Counted from the stretch's first letter, positions 51,935 through 61,091 are shown. The stretch is 64,000 nt of DNA from Quatrionicoccus australiensis (GCF_020510425.1 NZ_JAHBAH010000001.1:1-64000); one strand, 5' to 3'. Notes: generated by a model not told the origin, from the letters alone. A program made the numbers and translations.

Positions 51935-52294
51935 TCAGGCGCCGAGCTTAGCCTTGGCTTGTGCGGCCAGGGCAGCAAATGCCGGCTGATCAAAGACAGC
52001 CAGATCGGCCAGGACCTTGCGGTCGACTTCGATGTTTGCCTTCTTCAGGCCGTTCATGAAGGTGCTGTACTTCATGCCCAGCTCGCGAGCTGCTGCATTG
52101 ATACGGGCGATCCACAGGGAACGGAACTGACGCTTGCGTTGACGACGGTCACGGTACTGATATTGACCAGCCTTCATCACCGCCTGTTTGGCGATGCGAT
52201 ATACATTCTTGCGACGACCGCGGTAACCCTTGGCCTGAACGAGAATCTTCTTGTGACGCGCGCGCGCCGTTACACCACGTTTAACTCTAGGCAT
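51935..52294 (-). CDS. rplT: 50S ribosomal protein L20
   Basis: A 119-residue L20 of normal length. It binds 23S rRNA early in 50S assembly. Typical blocks are the basic N-terminus ([20 protein letters not shown]) and [26 protein letters not shown] precedes the ATG. L20 represses its own operon in E. coli by binding the infC-rpmI mRNA. Confidence 0.98.
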   Translation of the reverse strand: MPRVKRGVTARARHKKILVQAKGYRGRRKNVYRIAKQAVMKAGQYQYRDRRQRKRQFRSLWIARINAAARELGMKYSTFMNGLKKANIEVDRKVLADLAVFDQPAFAALAAQAKAKLGA

Positions 52295-52305
52295 CTCTTA
52301 TCTCC

Positions 52306-52503
52306 TTATGCGTAGGGCATCATGGCGCGGACAGAAGCCGTATCGCGCGCGTTAACTTCAACCGAACCGCGCAGATGGCGTTTCACCTTGGTGGTCTTCT
52401 TGGTCAGAATGTGACGCTTGAAGGCTTGACCACGCTTGATGGAACCACCAGCGCGGACCGAAAAGCGCTTTTTGGCGCTGCTCTTGGTCTTCATTTTGGG
52501 CAT
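52306..52503 (-). CDS. rpmI: 50S ribosomal protein L35
   Basis: A 65-residue basic protein with the L35 signature [20 protein letters not shown] and a C-terminus ending RAMMPYA. AAGGAG lies 8 bases before the ATG. It is 12 bases before rplT. The 143-base spacer to infC holds three hairpins. Confidence 0.98.
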   Translation of the reverse strand: MPKMKTKSSAKKRFSVRAGGSIKRGQAFKRHILTKKTTKVKRHLRGSVEVNARDTASVRAMMPYA

Positions 52504-52535
52504 TTAGATGCTCCTTAATGACATGCCAACAGGTG

Positions 52536-52609
52536 GTTCCCGGCGGGAACGCTTTCACTACCCGAAAGCACTTATTTTCTGCCGGCAAGCAATTATTGCC
52601 TGCCAGCAG
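52536..52609 (-). promoter_or_regulatory. Three-hairpin mRNA region between infC and rpmI
   Basis: In transcript order, three hairpins follow closely. 52579-52609 has a 14-bp stem with two G-U pairs and a 3-base loop. 52551-52569 has a GCTTTC/GAAAGC stem. 52536-52550 has a GTTCCC/GGGAAC stem. The G-U pairs work only in the minus-strand RNA. In E. coli this part of the operon is where L20 represses rpmI-rplT. None has a U-tract, so they are not terminators. Confidence 0.6.
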
Positions 52610-52646
52610 TACTGCCTCACCCGAGCCCGAAACCAGGCTCAAGCAA

Positions 52647-53174
52647 TTACTGAATCTTTTTCTTGGCCGGCCCGATGATCATGATCATCTGGCGACCTTC
52701 CATCTTCGGCATCTGCTCGACCTGGCCAACAGCCTCCAGATCGTTCTTGATCCGTTCAAGCTGACGCATGCCGAATTCCTGGTGCGCCATTTCGCGACCA
52801 CGGAAGCGCAGAGTCACCTTGACCTTGTCTTCTTCTTCCAGGAAGCGCGTCATGTTGCGCAGCTTGATCTGGTAATCGTTTTCGTCGGTGCCCGGGCGCA
52901 GCTTGATTTCCTTGACCTGAACCTGCTTCTGCTTCAGCTTGGCCTCGTGCGCGCGCTTCTGCTCCTGGTACTTGAACTTGCCGTAGTCCATGATGCGACA
53001 GACCGGCGGCTTGGCCATCGGTGCGATCTCAACCAGATCAACTCCAGCTTCTTCAGCCATCTGCAAGGCAGCGCGAATGCTGATCACACCCAGCTGCTCG
53101 CCTTCCAAACCCTGGAGACGAATCTCCGGTACCGTAATTTCTTCGTTGAGGCGATGCGCCTTGTTCTGAGCTAT
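52647..53174 (-). CDS. infC: Translation initiation factor IF-3, rare AUA start
   Basis: IF-3 blocks premature subunit joining and rejects wrong start codons. The frame carries no ATG at the expected beginning. Family alignment (residues [20 protein letters not shown], then [19 protein letters not shown]) places the start at ATA 53174, with GGGGG 7-8 bases upstream, giving 175 residues as expected. In E. coli infC starts with the rare AUU, through which IF-3 controls its own synthesis. The first conventional in-frame alternative start (TTG, 53108) would remove a conserved part of the N-domain. Confidence 0.93.
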   Translation of the reverse strand: MAQNKAHRLNEEITVPEIRLQGLEGEQLGVISIRAALQMAEEAGVDLVEIAPMAKPPVCRIMDYGKFKYQEQKRAHEAKLKQKQVQVKEIKLRPGTDENDYQIKLRNMTRFLEEEDKVKVTLRFRGREMAHQEFGMRQLERIKNDLEAVGQVEQMPKMEGRQMIMIIGPAKKKIQ

Positions 53175-53200
53175 GGTAGAACCCCCGAAAACATCAATAA

Positions 53201-55117
53201 TTAAGCCGTGCCACTACGCGCCGCAACTTCGTTTTGAAGCTGCTTGATCAGATCATCCACGGACATCTGTCCGAGATCCTGACCACCGCGAGTCCGCACG
53301 GCCACCAGTCCGTCCGCCTTTTCCTTATCGCCCACAACGAGCTGATAAGGCAGCCGGTTCAAGCTATGTTCGCGGATTTTATAGGTTATCTTCTCGTTAC
53401 GCAAATCTGCTTCAGCGCGGAAGCCCGCCCGGTGTAGCTTTTGCGCGACTTCGGCAGCGTAATCGGCCTGCTTTTCGGAAATATTCAGTACCACCGCCTG
53501 CGTCGGCGCCAACCACATCGGCAGCGCACCGGAGAAGTTTTCGATCAGGATGCCGATGAAGCGCTCAAGCGACCCCAGGATGGCACGGTGCAACATGACC
53601 GGTACCTTGCGCGTATCGTCAGCCGCGACATATTCGGCACCGAGACGACCCGGCATCGAGAAATCGACCTGCATCGTGCCGCACTGCCAGGAACGACCGA
53701 TCGCATCCTTGATGTGAAATTCGATCTTCGGACCATAGAAAGCCCCCTCGCCCGGCAACTCCGTCCACTCCAGACCGGAGGCGCGCAGACCGGCGCGCAG
53801 TGCCTCTTCCGCCTTGTCCCACACCTCGTCGCTACCCACACGGCTCTCCGGACGCAGTGCCAGCTTGACGGCAACATCGTTGAAGCCGAAGTCGGCATAA
53901 ACCTTCTTGACCAGCGCATTGAAGGCCGTCACTTCGGCTTCAATCTGATCTTCCGTGCAGAAGATATGACCATCATCCTGAACGAAGCCGCGCACACGCA
54001 TCAGACCATGCAAGGCACCAGTCGGCTCGTTGCGATGACAGGAACCGAATTCGCCGTAGCGCAGCGGCAGTTCGCGATAGGAGCGCAGATCGGCATTGAA
54101 GACCTGCACATGACCCGGACAGTTCATCGGCTTGACCGCGTAATCGCGATTTTCCGACGAGGTCGTGAACATATTGTCCTTGTAATGTTCCCAGTGGCCC
54201 GACTTTTCCCACAGCGACTTGTCAAGGATCTGCGGGCAGCGCACTTCGTGGTAACCGTTATCGCGGTAAACCTTGCGCATGTAACCCTCGATTTCCTGCC
54301 AGATCGCCCAACCCTTGGGGTGCCAGAAGACCAGACCCGGCGCCTCGTCCTGCATGTGGAACAGGTCGAACTGCTTGCCCAGACGGCGGTGGTCGCGCTT
54401 CTCGGCCTCTTCCAGCATGTGCAGATAGGCATCGAGATCTTCCTTCTTCGCCCAGGCCGTGCCGTAGATGCGCTGCAGTTGTTCGTTGCGATGATCGCCG
54501 CGCCAGTAGGCACCGGCCACCTTCATCAGCTTGAAGACCTTGAGCTTGGCCGTGGTCGGCACGTGCGGGCCACGACAAAGATCGATGAAATCACCTTCAC
54601 GATAGAGCGAAACCTGTTGGTCGGCCGGAATGGCACCAATCAGCTCGGCTTTGTATTTTTCACCCAGACCAAGGAAGAAGTTGACCGCATCGTCGCGCGA
54701 CCAGACTTCGCGACTGACCGGAATATCCTTCTTGGCCAGTTCGGCCATGCGCTTTTCGATGGCAACCAGGTCATCCGGCGTAAACGGGCGCTTGTAGGCG
54801 AAGTCGTAGTAGAAGCCGTTTTCGATGACCGGACCGATCGTCACCTGCGCTTCCGGGAACAACTCCTTGACCGCAAAGGCCAGCAAGTGCGCCGTCGAGT
54901 GACGGATCAGCTCCAGCCCTTCCGGATCCTTGTCGGTCACGATGGCCAGATCGACATTTTCTTCGATCAGAAAGGAGGTATCGACCAGCTCACCATTCAC
55001 CTTGCCGCCGAGCGCGGCACGCGCCAGACCAGCACCGATACTCGCCGCCACTTCGGCGATCGTTACCGGCTGTTCAAAGGAGCGGATGGAACCATCAGGC
55101 AGTTTGATATCAGGCAT
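53201..55117 (-). CDS. thrS: Threonine-tRNA ligase
   Basis: A 638-residue class II synthetase with an N-terminal TGS domain (1-60), an editing domain with [16 protein letters not shown], and the catalytic core (motif 2 [20 protein letters not shown]; motif 3 [17 protein letters not shown]), then the anticodon-binding domain. The ribosome binding site is weak. A terminator hairpin ends 21 bases before the ATG. infC follows after a 26-base gap. Confidence 0.97.
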   Translation of the reverse strand: MPDIKLPDGSIRSFEQPVTIAEVAASIGAGLARAALGGKVNGELVDTSFLIEENVDLAIVTDKDPEGLELIRHSTAHLLAFAVKELFPEAQVTIGPVIENGFYYDFAYKRPFTPDDLVAIEKRMAELAKKDIPVSREVWSRDDAVNFFLGLGEKYKAELIGAIPADQQVSLYREGDFIDLCRGPHVPTTAKLKVFKLMKVAGAYWRGDHRNEQLQRIYGTAWAKKEDLDAYLHMLEEAEKRDHRRLGKQFDLFHMQDEAPGLVFWHPKGWAIWQEIEGYMRKVYRDNGYHEVRCPQILDKSLWEKSGHWEHYKDNMFTTSSENRDYAVKPMNCPGHVQVFNADLRSYRELPLRYGEFGSCHRNEPTGALHGLMRVRGFVQDDGHIFCTEDQIEAEVTAFNALVKKVYADFGFNDVAVKLALRPESRVGSDEVWDKAEEALRAGLRASGLEWTELPGEGAFYGPKIEFHIKDAIGRSWQCGTMQVDFSMPGRLGAEYVAADDTRKVPVMLHRAILGSLERFIGILIENFSGALPMWLAPTQAVVLNISEKQADYAAEVAQKLHRAGFRAEADLRNEKITYKIREHSLNRLPYQLVVGDKEKADGLVAVRTRGGQDLGQMSVDDLIKQLQNEVAARSGTA

Positions 55118-55138
55118 GGCAAATCTCTAGGCGAAAAA

Positions 55139-55162
55139 AAAGTGCGGGATGAGCCGCACTTT
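55139..55162 (-). terminator. Terminator between tRNA-Val and thrS
   Basis: Minus-strand stem AAAGTGCGG / CCGCACTTT with a 6-base loop, followed by a run of T. It ends the tRNA-Val transcript, or acts as an attenuator in the thrS leader. Confidence 0.85.
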
Positions 55163-55192
55163 TTGGTCAAACGAAGGCTGACTCGATTAGTG

Positions 55193-55220
55193 TTTCTGAA
55201 CTGCAGTGCAAGTTCGGAAA
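55193..55220. other. Hairpin between tRNA-Val and the thrS terminator
   Basis: A 10-bp inverted repeat (TTTCTGAACT / AGTTCGGAAA, one mismatch) with an 8-base loop. It has no U-tract. It lies in the tRNA-Val to thrS leader. Confidence 0.4.
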
Positions 55221-55248
55221 AGCATCAATTCAGCTCCGTCAGGAATTT

Positions 55249-55325
55249 TGGTAGGCGGTATTGGAATCGAACCAACGACCTCCACGATGTCAACGTGGCG
55301 CTCTAACCAACTGAGCTAACCGCCT
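55249..55325 (-). tRNA. tRNA-Val (anticodon GAC)
   Basis: A 77-base cloverleaf. The acceptor AGGCGGT pairs with ACCGCCT, then discriminator A and CCA. The anticodon stem CCACG/CGTGG holds the loop TTGACAT, giving GAC (codons GTC/GTT). It lies upstream of thrS, the usual order in betaproteobacteria. Confidence 0.97.
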
Positions 55326-55338
55326 AAGGAAGCGCCGC

Positions 55339-55366
55339 ATTATAGACCCTTAAACACCGATGTCAA
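55339..55366 (-). promoter_or_regulatory. Consensus sigma-70 promoter of tRNA-Val
   Basis: Minus-strand TTGACA (55361-55366) and TATAAT (55339-55344), both perfect, with a 16-base spacer. The discriminator GCGGCGC is GC-rich, a mark of promoters under stringent (ppGpp/DksA) control. Readthrough could also feed thrS. Confidence 0.88.
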
Positions 55367-55445
55367 CAGCTTCTCGCGAAATTTCTCGAAGCCGGACAAA
55401 GGCCGCATACTTTGCAGTTGGCAATAACCCCGAACAGGTAAACCC

Positions 55446-55646
55446 GTGGAATCCAGAATCACCGATCTTGAGATCAAGATCAGCTATACCGAAGACCTCG
55501 TCGATGAACTGAACCGCATCGTCTATCGCCAGCAACAGCAGATCGACCTGCTCGCCAACGAGATCAAGAACCTGCGCGAACAGATGCAATCGGCCCAGCC
55601 CAACGAGACGCGCAGCCTGCGCGACGAACTGCCACCGCACTACTGA
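55446..55646 (+). CDS. slyX: SlyX family protein
   Basis: A 66-residue coiled-coil protein starting with GTG. ESRITDLEIKISYTEDLVDE followed by LNRIVYRQQQQIDLLANEI is typical SlyX, and it ends with PPHY as in many relatives. The function is unknown. It is followed after 8 bases by a DHH phosphoesterase gene. Confidence 0.93.
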   Translation: MESRITDLEIKISYTEDLVDELNRIVYRQQQQIDLLANEIKNLREQMQSAQPNETRSLRDELPPHY

Positions 55647-55654
55647 GACCGATC

Positions 55655-56638
55655 TTGCCCTGCATCATTTACCACGCCGACTGCCTCGACGGCTTTGGCG
55701 CCGCTTTTGCCGCCTGGCGGCATTTCGGCGACGCTGCCGAATATTTGCCCATGCACCACGGTCAACTGTGTGAAATGGGCAAAATTGCCGACCAGGATCT
55801 CTTCATCCTAGACTTTTCCTTTGCCCCAGAGGTACTGAAGGAACTGGCCGCGACAGCAAAATCGGTGACCCAGATCGACCATCACCTGTCAGCCCGCAAA
55901 GCCTGGAACGGCTTGCTGCAAGCCGGCGCAGACGGCAAACAAAGCTACCAGCACCCCGAACTGCCGCTACGGGTGATTTTCGATCTCGACAAATCCGGCG
56001 CCCGGCTGGCCTGGGAACACTTTCATCCAACCACCGCCCTGCCGCTCGCCCTCGCCCACATCGAAGACCAGGACATGTGGCGCTTTGCCCTGCCCGGCAC
56101 GCGCGCCTTTTGCCGCGCCCTGCGCCAGCAGCCCTTCGAATTTTCAAACTGGGACGATATCCTGCAAGCAACCGCAGACCACAACTCGGCGCGCTACCGC
56201 AGCCTGCTCGAACAGGGTGTAGCCATTGAGTCCTTCTTCGGTAACGAGATCGAACGCCTCGCCAACAGCGCGCTGCGGATGCCGGCCCGCCTGCGTGGCG
56301 AGGCGATCGACGCGCTGCAGGCGGTGCGCCATGAGCAGGAAAGCTTGAGCAATGGTGAACAAAGCTGGCTGGCAATCAGCGGCACCGCCATCAATGCCAA
56401 CGCCCTGTTTGCCTCGGAACTGGGCAATCGACTGGCAGAACAGAGCGGCAGCTTCGGTCTGATCTGGCAACTCGCCGGCGACGGCGAAGCCAAAGTTTCT
56501 TTGCGTTCGAAAGGCGACTTCGACGTTGCTGCGATCGCGCAGCGCTACGGCGGTGGCGGGCATCGCAATGCCGCCGGTTTTCGCCTGCCGGCCGGACAGT
56601 TCTTCGCGGAGATCCTGGCGCTCGGCGGCCAGGAATAA
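55655..56638 (+). CDS. DHH family phosphoesterase
   Basis: A 327-residue protein starting with TTG at 55655. The N-terminal DHH domain has HADCLDGFGAAFAAW and the DHH motif (D75-H76-H77). The C-terminal DHHA1 domain has RYGGGGHRNAAGFRLP. Members hydrolyse short oligonucleotides, pAp or cyclic dinucleotides; which one cannot be told here. It is distinct from RecJ because it is short. Confidence 0.92.
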   Translation: MPCIIYHADCLDGFGAAFAAWRHFGDAAEYLPMHHGQLCEMGKIADQDLFILDFSFAPEVLKELAATAKSVTQIDHHLSARKAWNGLLQAGADGKQSYQHPELPLRVIFDLDKSGARLAWEHFHPTTALPLALAHIEDQDMWRFALPGTRAFCRALRQQPFEFSNWDDILQATADHNSARYRSLLEQGVAIESFFGNEIERLANSALRMPARLRGEAIDALQAVRHEQESLSNGEQSWLAISGTAINANALFASELGNRLAEQSGSFGLIWQLAGDGEAKVSLRSKGDFDVAAIAQRYGGGGHRNAAGFRLPAGQFFAEILALGGQE

Positions 56639-56642
56639 AAAC

Positions 56643-57569
56643 TCAGTTCAGCACGTAATCGTGCGCGACCGGCGCTTCGCCGAGCGGCGCAAGACCCGCC
56701 ATCTCGCAGACTGAGCACTCGATGGTGTGGCACAGCGCATCGAGCGCCAGGTCGTTCGGTTCGGTTCCGAACGGCTCCTCGATCTGCTCGCCGATGATTT
56801 CCAGCGCCAGAAAGGTATAGGCGACGAAAGTCGCGATCAGCGGCGTCAGCCAGCCGATACTGGTCGCCAGACCGACTGGCAGCAGCAGGCAATAGACCAT
56901 GACCGTGCGATTCATCAGGACACGATAGGTGTAAGGAATCGGCGTGCTGGCAATGCGCTCGCAGGCACCGGATGTTTCGCCCAGGACGCTCAGACTCTTG
57001 TCGAGCGCCAGCCACTGCATCTCCGACAAGTTGCCACGCCGCTGTTCGTCGGCCAGCCGGTTGGCAAGTTGCAGCAAGACGATTTGCGGCTGGAAGCTGG
57101 CCGCAGCCACTTCGGCCAGCGCCGGCGCATCGAGACGCAGCGCCAGATCGGCGGCGGCATCGGTCTGCCGCAACTGGTGCTTGAGGGCAAAGGCAAAGGC
57201 CGACACAGCGCGCACCAGCTCCAGACGAAAAGCAGCATGCGATTCGCCGGGCAGGACGCTGACCACCTGCCGCACCAGCGAACGCGCCGCGATCAGGATA
57301 CTTCCCCACTGCCGGCGCGCCTCCCAGAAGCGCTCGTAACTGACCGAGTTGCGAAAACCGAGAAAGATCGCCAGCGCCACGCCCATCAAGGTGAATGGCG
57401 GGATGCTCAGGGCCGAATTGGCATGCGCGCTCATCCACCACTCGCGGCTCAGCACGCTGACAACGGAGACGGCAAGCACCAGCGCCAGGCGCCCGACGAT
57501 ATTCGGCAGGACCGAGCCGCGCCAGACAAAAAGCAGACGAAACCAGTGATGGCGAGGACGAATGATCAT
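56643..57569 (-). CDS. Bestrophin family (UPF0187) membrane protein
   Basis: The ATG at 57569 gives 308 residues, the family length; the frame continues upstream into a tRNA region. The stretch FRNSVSYERFWEARRQWGSI is diagnostic, and there are about four membrane segments (two near 25-75 and two near 205-260). Bacterial bestrophins are pentameric ion channels. It is convergent with the DHH gene and probably monocistronic. Confidence 0.92.
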   Translation of the reverse strand: MIIRPRHHWFRLLFVWRGSVLPNIVGRLALVLAVSVVSVLSREWWMSAHANSALSIPPFTLMGVALAIFLGFRNSVSYERFWEARRQWGSILIAARSLVRQVVSVLPGESHAAFRLELVRAVSAFAFALKHQLRQTDAAADLALRLDAPALAEVAAASFQPQIVLLQLANRLADEQRRGNLSEMQWLALDKSLSVLGETSGACERIASTPIPYTYRVLMNRTVMVYCLLLPVGLATSIGWLTPLIATFVAYTFLALEIIGEQIEEPFGTEPNDLALDALCHTIECSVCEMAGLAPLGEAPVAHDYVLN

Positions 57570-57692
57570 GAAAAGGCAAAACTCCGGCGAAATCTGGCTG
57601 CGGCTGAAAACAAAAAGGCCGCTTATCCTCGGGATCAAGCGGCCCTGATGCAACCAGACTGTAAACATTTGCCTTTACCATCGTCGTTGCGA

Positions 57693-57777
57693 TGGTGCCC
57701 AGGAAGGGACTCGAACCCCCACACCTTGCGGCGCCAGAACCTAAATCTGGTGCGTCTACCAATTTCGCCACCTGGGC
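57693..57777 (-). tRNA. tRNA-Leu (anticodon TAG)
   Basis: An 85-base tRNA with a long variable arm. The acceptor GCCCAGG pairs with CCTGGGC, then discriminator A and CCA. The anticodon stem CCAGA/TCTGG holds the loop TTTAGGT, giving TAG (codon CTA). TAGAAT at 57789-57794 followed by GCGCGCC is the likely -10 and discriminator; I see no good -35. Confidence 0.96.
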
Positions 57778-57830
57778 AGGCGGCGCGCATTCTACCACTC
57801 AAAGCGCTTCCCCCCTATACTTGCCGCCCC

Positions 57831-58640
57831 ATGCCCGTCGAACATTACGAAAACTTCCCGGTTGCCTCACTGCTCGTGCCGGCCCGCCTGCGCCGGCCGA
57901 TCGAGGTCATCTATCGCTTTGCGCGCAGCGCCGACGACATTGCCGACGAAGGCGAGGCGACGCCGCCCGAGCGCCTGGCCGCTCTCGCCGCCTACCAGGC
58001 CGAGCTCGACCGGATCGCCAGCGGTCAACCGCCGCAAACTGCCCTTTTTGTCGATCTCGCCGCCGTCATCGCGCAGCACGCACTGCCCATCCAGCTTTTC
58101 CGCGACCTGCTTGACGCCTTTGCGCAGGATGTCGTCAAGAAACGCTATGCCGATTACCCGGAACTGCTCGACTACTGCCGCCGCTCGGCCAATCCGGTCG
58201 GCCGCCTGGTGCTGCACCTGTTCGGGCGCACCGAGCCGGAACACCTGGAACAGTCGGACTGCATCTGCAGCGCGCTGCAATTGATCAATTTCTGGCAGGA
58301 CGTGGCGGTCGACTGGCAAAAAGACCGCGTTTACATCCCGCAGACCGATTTGCCGCATTTCAGGATCAGCGAAGCCGACATCGCCGCCGGGCGCTGGTCG
58401 GCCGAGTGGGCGGCCCTGATGGATTTCGAGATCGACCGCGCCAGTCGCCTGATGCAGCTCGGCGCGCCGCTCGTCCACGCCCTGCCCGGCCGGCTCGGCT
58501 GGGAAATCCGCCTGACCGTGCAGGGCGGGCTGCGCATCCTCGAACGCCTGCGCCAGGTGCGCGGCGACGTCTTCCACCGCCGACCCAAGCTCGGCAAGGC
58601 GGACTGGCTGGTTCTCGCCGTCCGCGCCTTTAGAATGTGA
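57831..58640 (+). CDS. hpnC: Squalene synthase HpnC (hydroxysqualene synthase)
   Basis: A 269-residue trans-isoprenyl diphosphate synthase of the squalene/phytoene family. The first Asp motif is DDIADE (35-40); the second is NFWQDVAVDW. In the HpnCDE route HpnD makes presqualene diphosphate from two farnesyl diphosphates, HpnC turns it to hydroxysqualene, and HpnE reduces it to squalene. It is followed after 4 bases by hpnD. Confidence 0.94.
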   Translation: MPVEHYENFPVASLLVPARLRRPIEVIYRFARSADDIADEGEATPPERLAALAAYQAELDRIASGQPPQTALFVDLAAVIAQHALPIQLFRDLLDAFAQDVVKKRYADYPELLDYCRRSANPVGRLVLHLFGRTEPEHLEQSDCICSALQLINFWQDVAVDWQKDRVYIPQTDLPHFRISEADIAAGRWSAEWAALMDFEIDRASRLMQLGAPLVHALPGRLGWEIRLTVQGGLRILERLRQVRGDVFHRRPKLGKADWLVLAVRAFRM

Positions 58641-58644
58641 GCCC

Positions 58645-59478
58645 ATGAGCCCCGAACAATATTGCCAGGAGAAGTGCGCCAGCAGCGGCTCCTCCTTCTA
58701 CTACAGCTTCCTCTTCCTGCCGCAGGAACGCCGGCGCGCCATCATGGCGCTCTATGCCTTCTGCCGCGAGGTCGATGACGTCGTCGACGAATGCAACGAC
58801 ATCTCGCTCGCCTCGACCAAACTCACCTGGTGGCGCCAGGAAATCGAACGCGTCGCCGACGGCCAGCCGCAACACCCGGTCGGCCAGGCGCTGCAAGCGG
58901 TCAACCGCGACTTCAACCTGCCCAAGGAACAGTTGCTGGAAATCATCGACGGCATGGAGATGGACCTGCAACAGACGCGCTACCTCGACTTCAAGGGCCT
59001 GTCGCTTTACTGCTACCGCGTCGCCAGCGTCGTCGGCCTGCTCGCCGCCGCGATCTTCGGCTACCAGGACCGGCAGACGCAAAAATACGCGCACGATCTC
59101 GGCATGGCCTTCCAGCTCACCAACATCATCCGCGACGTCGGCGAAGATGCCCGGCGCGGCCGCATCTACATCCCGATGGATGAACTGAAGCGCTTCAACG
59201 TGCCGGCCGCCGACATTCTCAATGCCAAGTATTCGGACAATTTCACGGCCCTGATGCAGTTCCAGACCGAGCGTGCCGAACAATATTACGCCCAGGCTTT
59301 TGCCCTGCTGCCGGCCGTCGACCGTAAAAGCCAGCGGCCCGGCCTGATCATGGCGGCGATTTACCGCACCCTGCTCGACGAGATCCGCCGCGAGAACTTC
59401 CAGGTCCTGCACCAGCGCATTTCGCTGACGCCGGTGCGCAAGATATGGATCGCCTGCAAGACCTGGATTGCCGGCTAA
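58645..59478 (+). CDS. hpnD: Presqualene diphosphate synthase HpnD
   Basis: A 277-residue enzyme of the same family as HpnC. The first Asp motif is DDVVDE (44-49) and the second is NIIRDVGEDARRGRIYIP. It condenses two farnesyl diphosphates. It is 4 bases after hpnC and 7 bases before hpnE. Confidence 0.95.
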   Translation: MSPEQYCQEKCASSGSSFYYSFLFLPQERRRAIMALYAFCREVDDVVDECNDISLASTKLTWWRQEIERVADGQPQHPVGQALQAVNRDFNLPKEQLLEIIDGMEMDLQQTRYLDFKGLSLYCYRVASVVGLLAAAIFGYQDRQTQKYAHDLGMAFQLTNIIRDVGEDARRGRIYIPMDELKRFNVPAADILNAKYSDNFTALMQFQTERAEQYYAQAFALLPAVDRKSQRPGLIMAAIYRTLLDEIRRENFQVLHQRISLTPVRKIWIACKTWIAG

Positions 59479-59485
59479 ACGCCAC

Positions 59486-60706
59486 ATGAAAGTCGCAGTC
59501 ATCGGCGGCGGCTGGGCCGGTCTCGCGGCAGCAGTCGAGCTGACCGCCGGCGGCACCGCCACGACCCTGTTCGAAGCCGGCCGCGTGCTCGGTGGCCGGG
59601 CGCGCAGTGCGACGATAGACGGGCGCGAACTCGACAACGGCCAGCACATCCTGCTCGGTGCCTATCGCGAAACGCTCGCCCTGATGCATCAGGTCGGCGC
59701 CGATCCCGCCACACTCCTCGAACGCCGGCCGCTGCAGGTACGCGACAACAGCGGCTTTCGCATGGCGCTGCCGCATCTGCCGGCGCCGCTCAACCTGGCC
59801 TGGGGCCTGCTCGCGGCACGCGGCGTCGGTTTTGCGGAAAAACTGCGCACCGCGCTGTGGATGGACGGCATCAAGCGGCAGCAATTCCGGCTTGAAACCG
59901 ACACCACGGTCGCCGCCTGGCTCGACGCCGCCGGCCAGACCGGCGCGCTGCGCCGCCACCTGTGGGAACCGCTCTGCCTCGCGGCGCTCAATACGCCGCC
60001 CGAGCGCGCCTCGGCGCAACTATTCGCCAACGTCCTGCGCGATAGCCTGGGCAGCCCGCGCCGCGCCGATACCGACCTGCTGCTGCCGCGCGCCAATCTC
60101 GGCCGCCTGCTGCCGGAACCGGCCGCCGCCTGGCTGCAGGCACACGGCGCTGAAATTCGCCTGAAAACACGCGTCGACCGTCTGGAAACCACCAGCGATG
60201 GCGTTCTTGTCGACGGCCAGCCTTTCGCCGGCGTCGTCATCGCCTGCGCCGCGCAACATGTCGCCATGCTCTGGCCGGAAGCGGCGACCGCTTACGACTA
60301 CGAGCCGATCGCCACGATCTACCTGCAATTCAGCCCGGAAACGCGCCTCGATTTTCCGCTCGTCAGCCAGCTGGGAAATCACGGCCAGTGGGTCGTCGAC
60401 CGCCAGGGCGGACTGCTCGCCTGCATCCTGAGCGGCCATGGCGATTGGGAGGCACTGACTGACGAGGCGCTCGCCGACGAACTGGAAAGCGAGCTCAACC
60501 TCACCACAAAGGCCAGCTGGCGCAAGGTGATCCGTGAAAAACGGGCAACTTTTTCCGGTCGACCGGATATCGCCCGCCCCGCCTGCACAACCAGCCATCC
60601 CGCCGTTTTCCTCGCCGGCGACTACACCTGGGCCGATTACCCGGCGACGCTGGAAGGCGCCGTACGCAGCGGCCGCCGCGCCGCGCAGCACCTGCTCAAA
60701 ATCTGA
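59486..60706 (+). CDS. hpnE: Hydroxysqualene dehydroxylase HpnE
   Basis: The ATG at 59486 puts the FAD-binding motif GGGWAGLAAAVEL (7-19) at the N-terminus of a 406-residue protein. It belongs to the amine oxidase/phytoene desaturase fold and converts hydroxysqualene to squalene. The LDNGQHILLGAYRETL block and the C-terminal FLAGDYTWADYPATLEGAV fit. It ends the hpnCDE operon; squalene-hopene cyclase is not in the window. Confidence 0.94.
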   Translation: MKVAVIGGGWAGLAAAVELTAGGTATTLFEAGRVLGGRARSATIDGRELDNGQHILLGAYRETLALMHQVGADPATLLERRPLQVRDNSGFRMALPHLPAPLNLAWGLLAARGVGFAEKLRTALWMDGIKRQQFRLETDTTVAAWLDAAGQTGALRRHLWEPLCLAALNTPPERASAQLFANVLRDSLGSPRRADTDLLLPRANLGRLLPEPAAAWLQAHGAEIRLKTRVDRLETTSDGVLVDGQPFAGVVIACAAQHVAMLWPEAATAYDYEPIATIYLQFSPETRLDFPLVSQLGNHGQWVVDRQGGLLACILSGHGDWEALTDEALADELESELNLTTKASWRKVIREKRATFSGRPDIARPACTTSHPAVFLAGDYTWADYPATLEGAVRSGRRAAQHLLKI

Positions 60707-60707
60707 A

Positions 60708-61091
60708 TCAGACGACCTGCAGGTCGTCGCCGCAACTGACCAGCACCTTGATGCCGCGCCCCTTGAATTCACCGACCAGCCTGGCGAACTCGCCGCGCCG
60801 CCAGGCATCCGGGCGGTCCGGCGTAACGTAGAGCACGACATCCTCGCCGTGATTGGTGGTGCCGATCACGACGCGCGAGCGATCCGGCCGCAAAGCCGCC
60901 GCAATCGGCTTGTCCAGACTTTGCGTCTGTAGCCAGATGCATTCATAAACCCGGCACGACTCCGGCCGCGTTTCGTAAATCCCGCAACCGACGCCGATCT
61001 TGCAATCGGCGCACCAGGTGTTGGCCGGCTTGTCGAGCTCGCGGATTTTCAGGACCTTGCAGCACACCGTGCAGCCATCGCAACTATGCAT
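60708..61091 (-). CDS. YkgJ-type cysteine-cluster protein
   Basis: A 127-residue protein. The N-terminal cysteine pattern CDGCTVCCKVL, CADCKIGVGCGIYETRPESC and RVYECIW matches the zinc/iron-chelating CxxCxxCC (YkgJ) family. The last 35 residues show a K-G-rich end (GRGIKVLVSCGDD). Its metal and function are unknown. It converges on hpnE, one base from its stop. Confidence 0.88.
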   Translation of the reverse strand: MHSCDGCTVCCKVLKIRELDKPANTWCADCKIGVGCGIYETRPESCRVYECIWLQTQSLDKPIAAALRPDRSRVVIGTTNHGEDVVLYVTPDRPDAWRRGEFARLVGEFKGRGIKVLVSCGDDLQVV

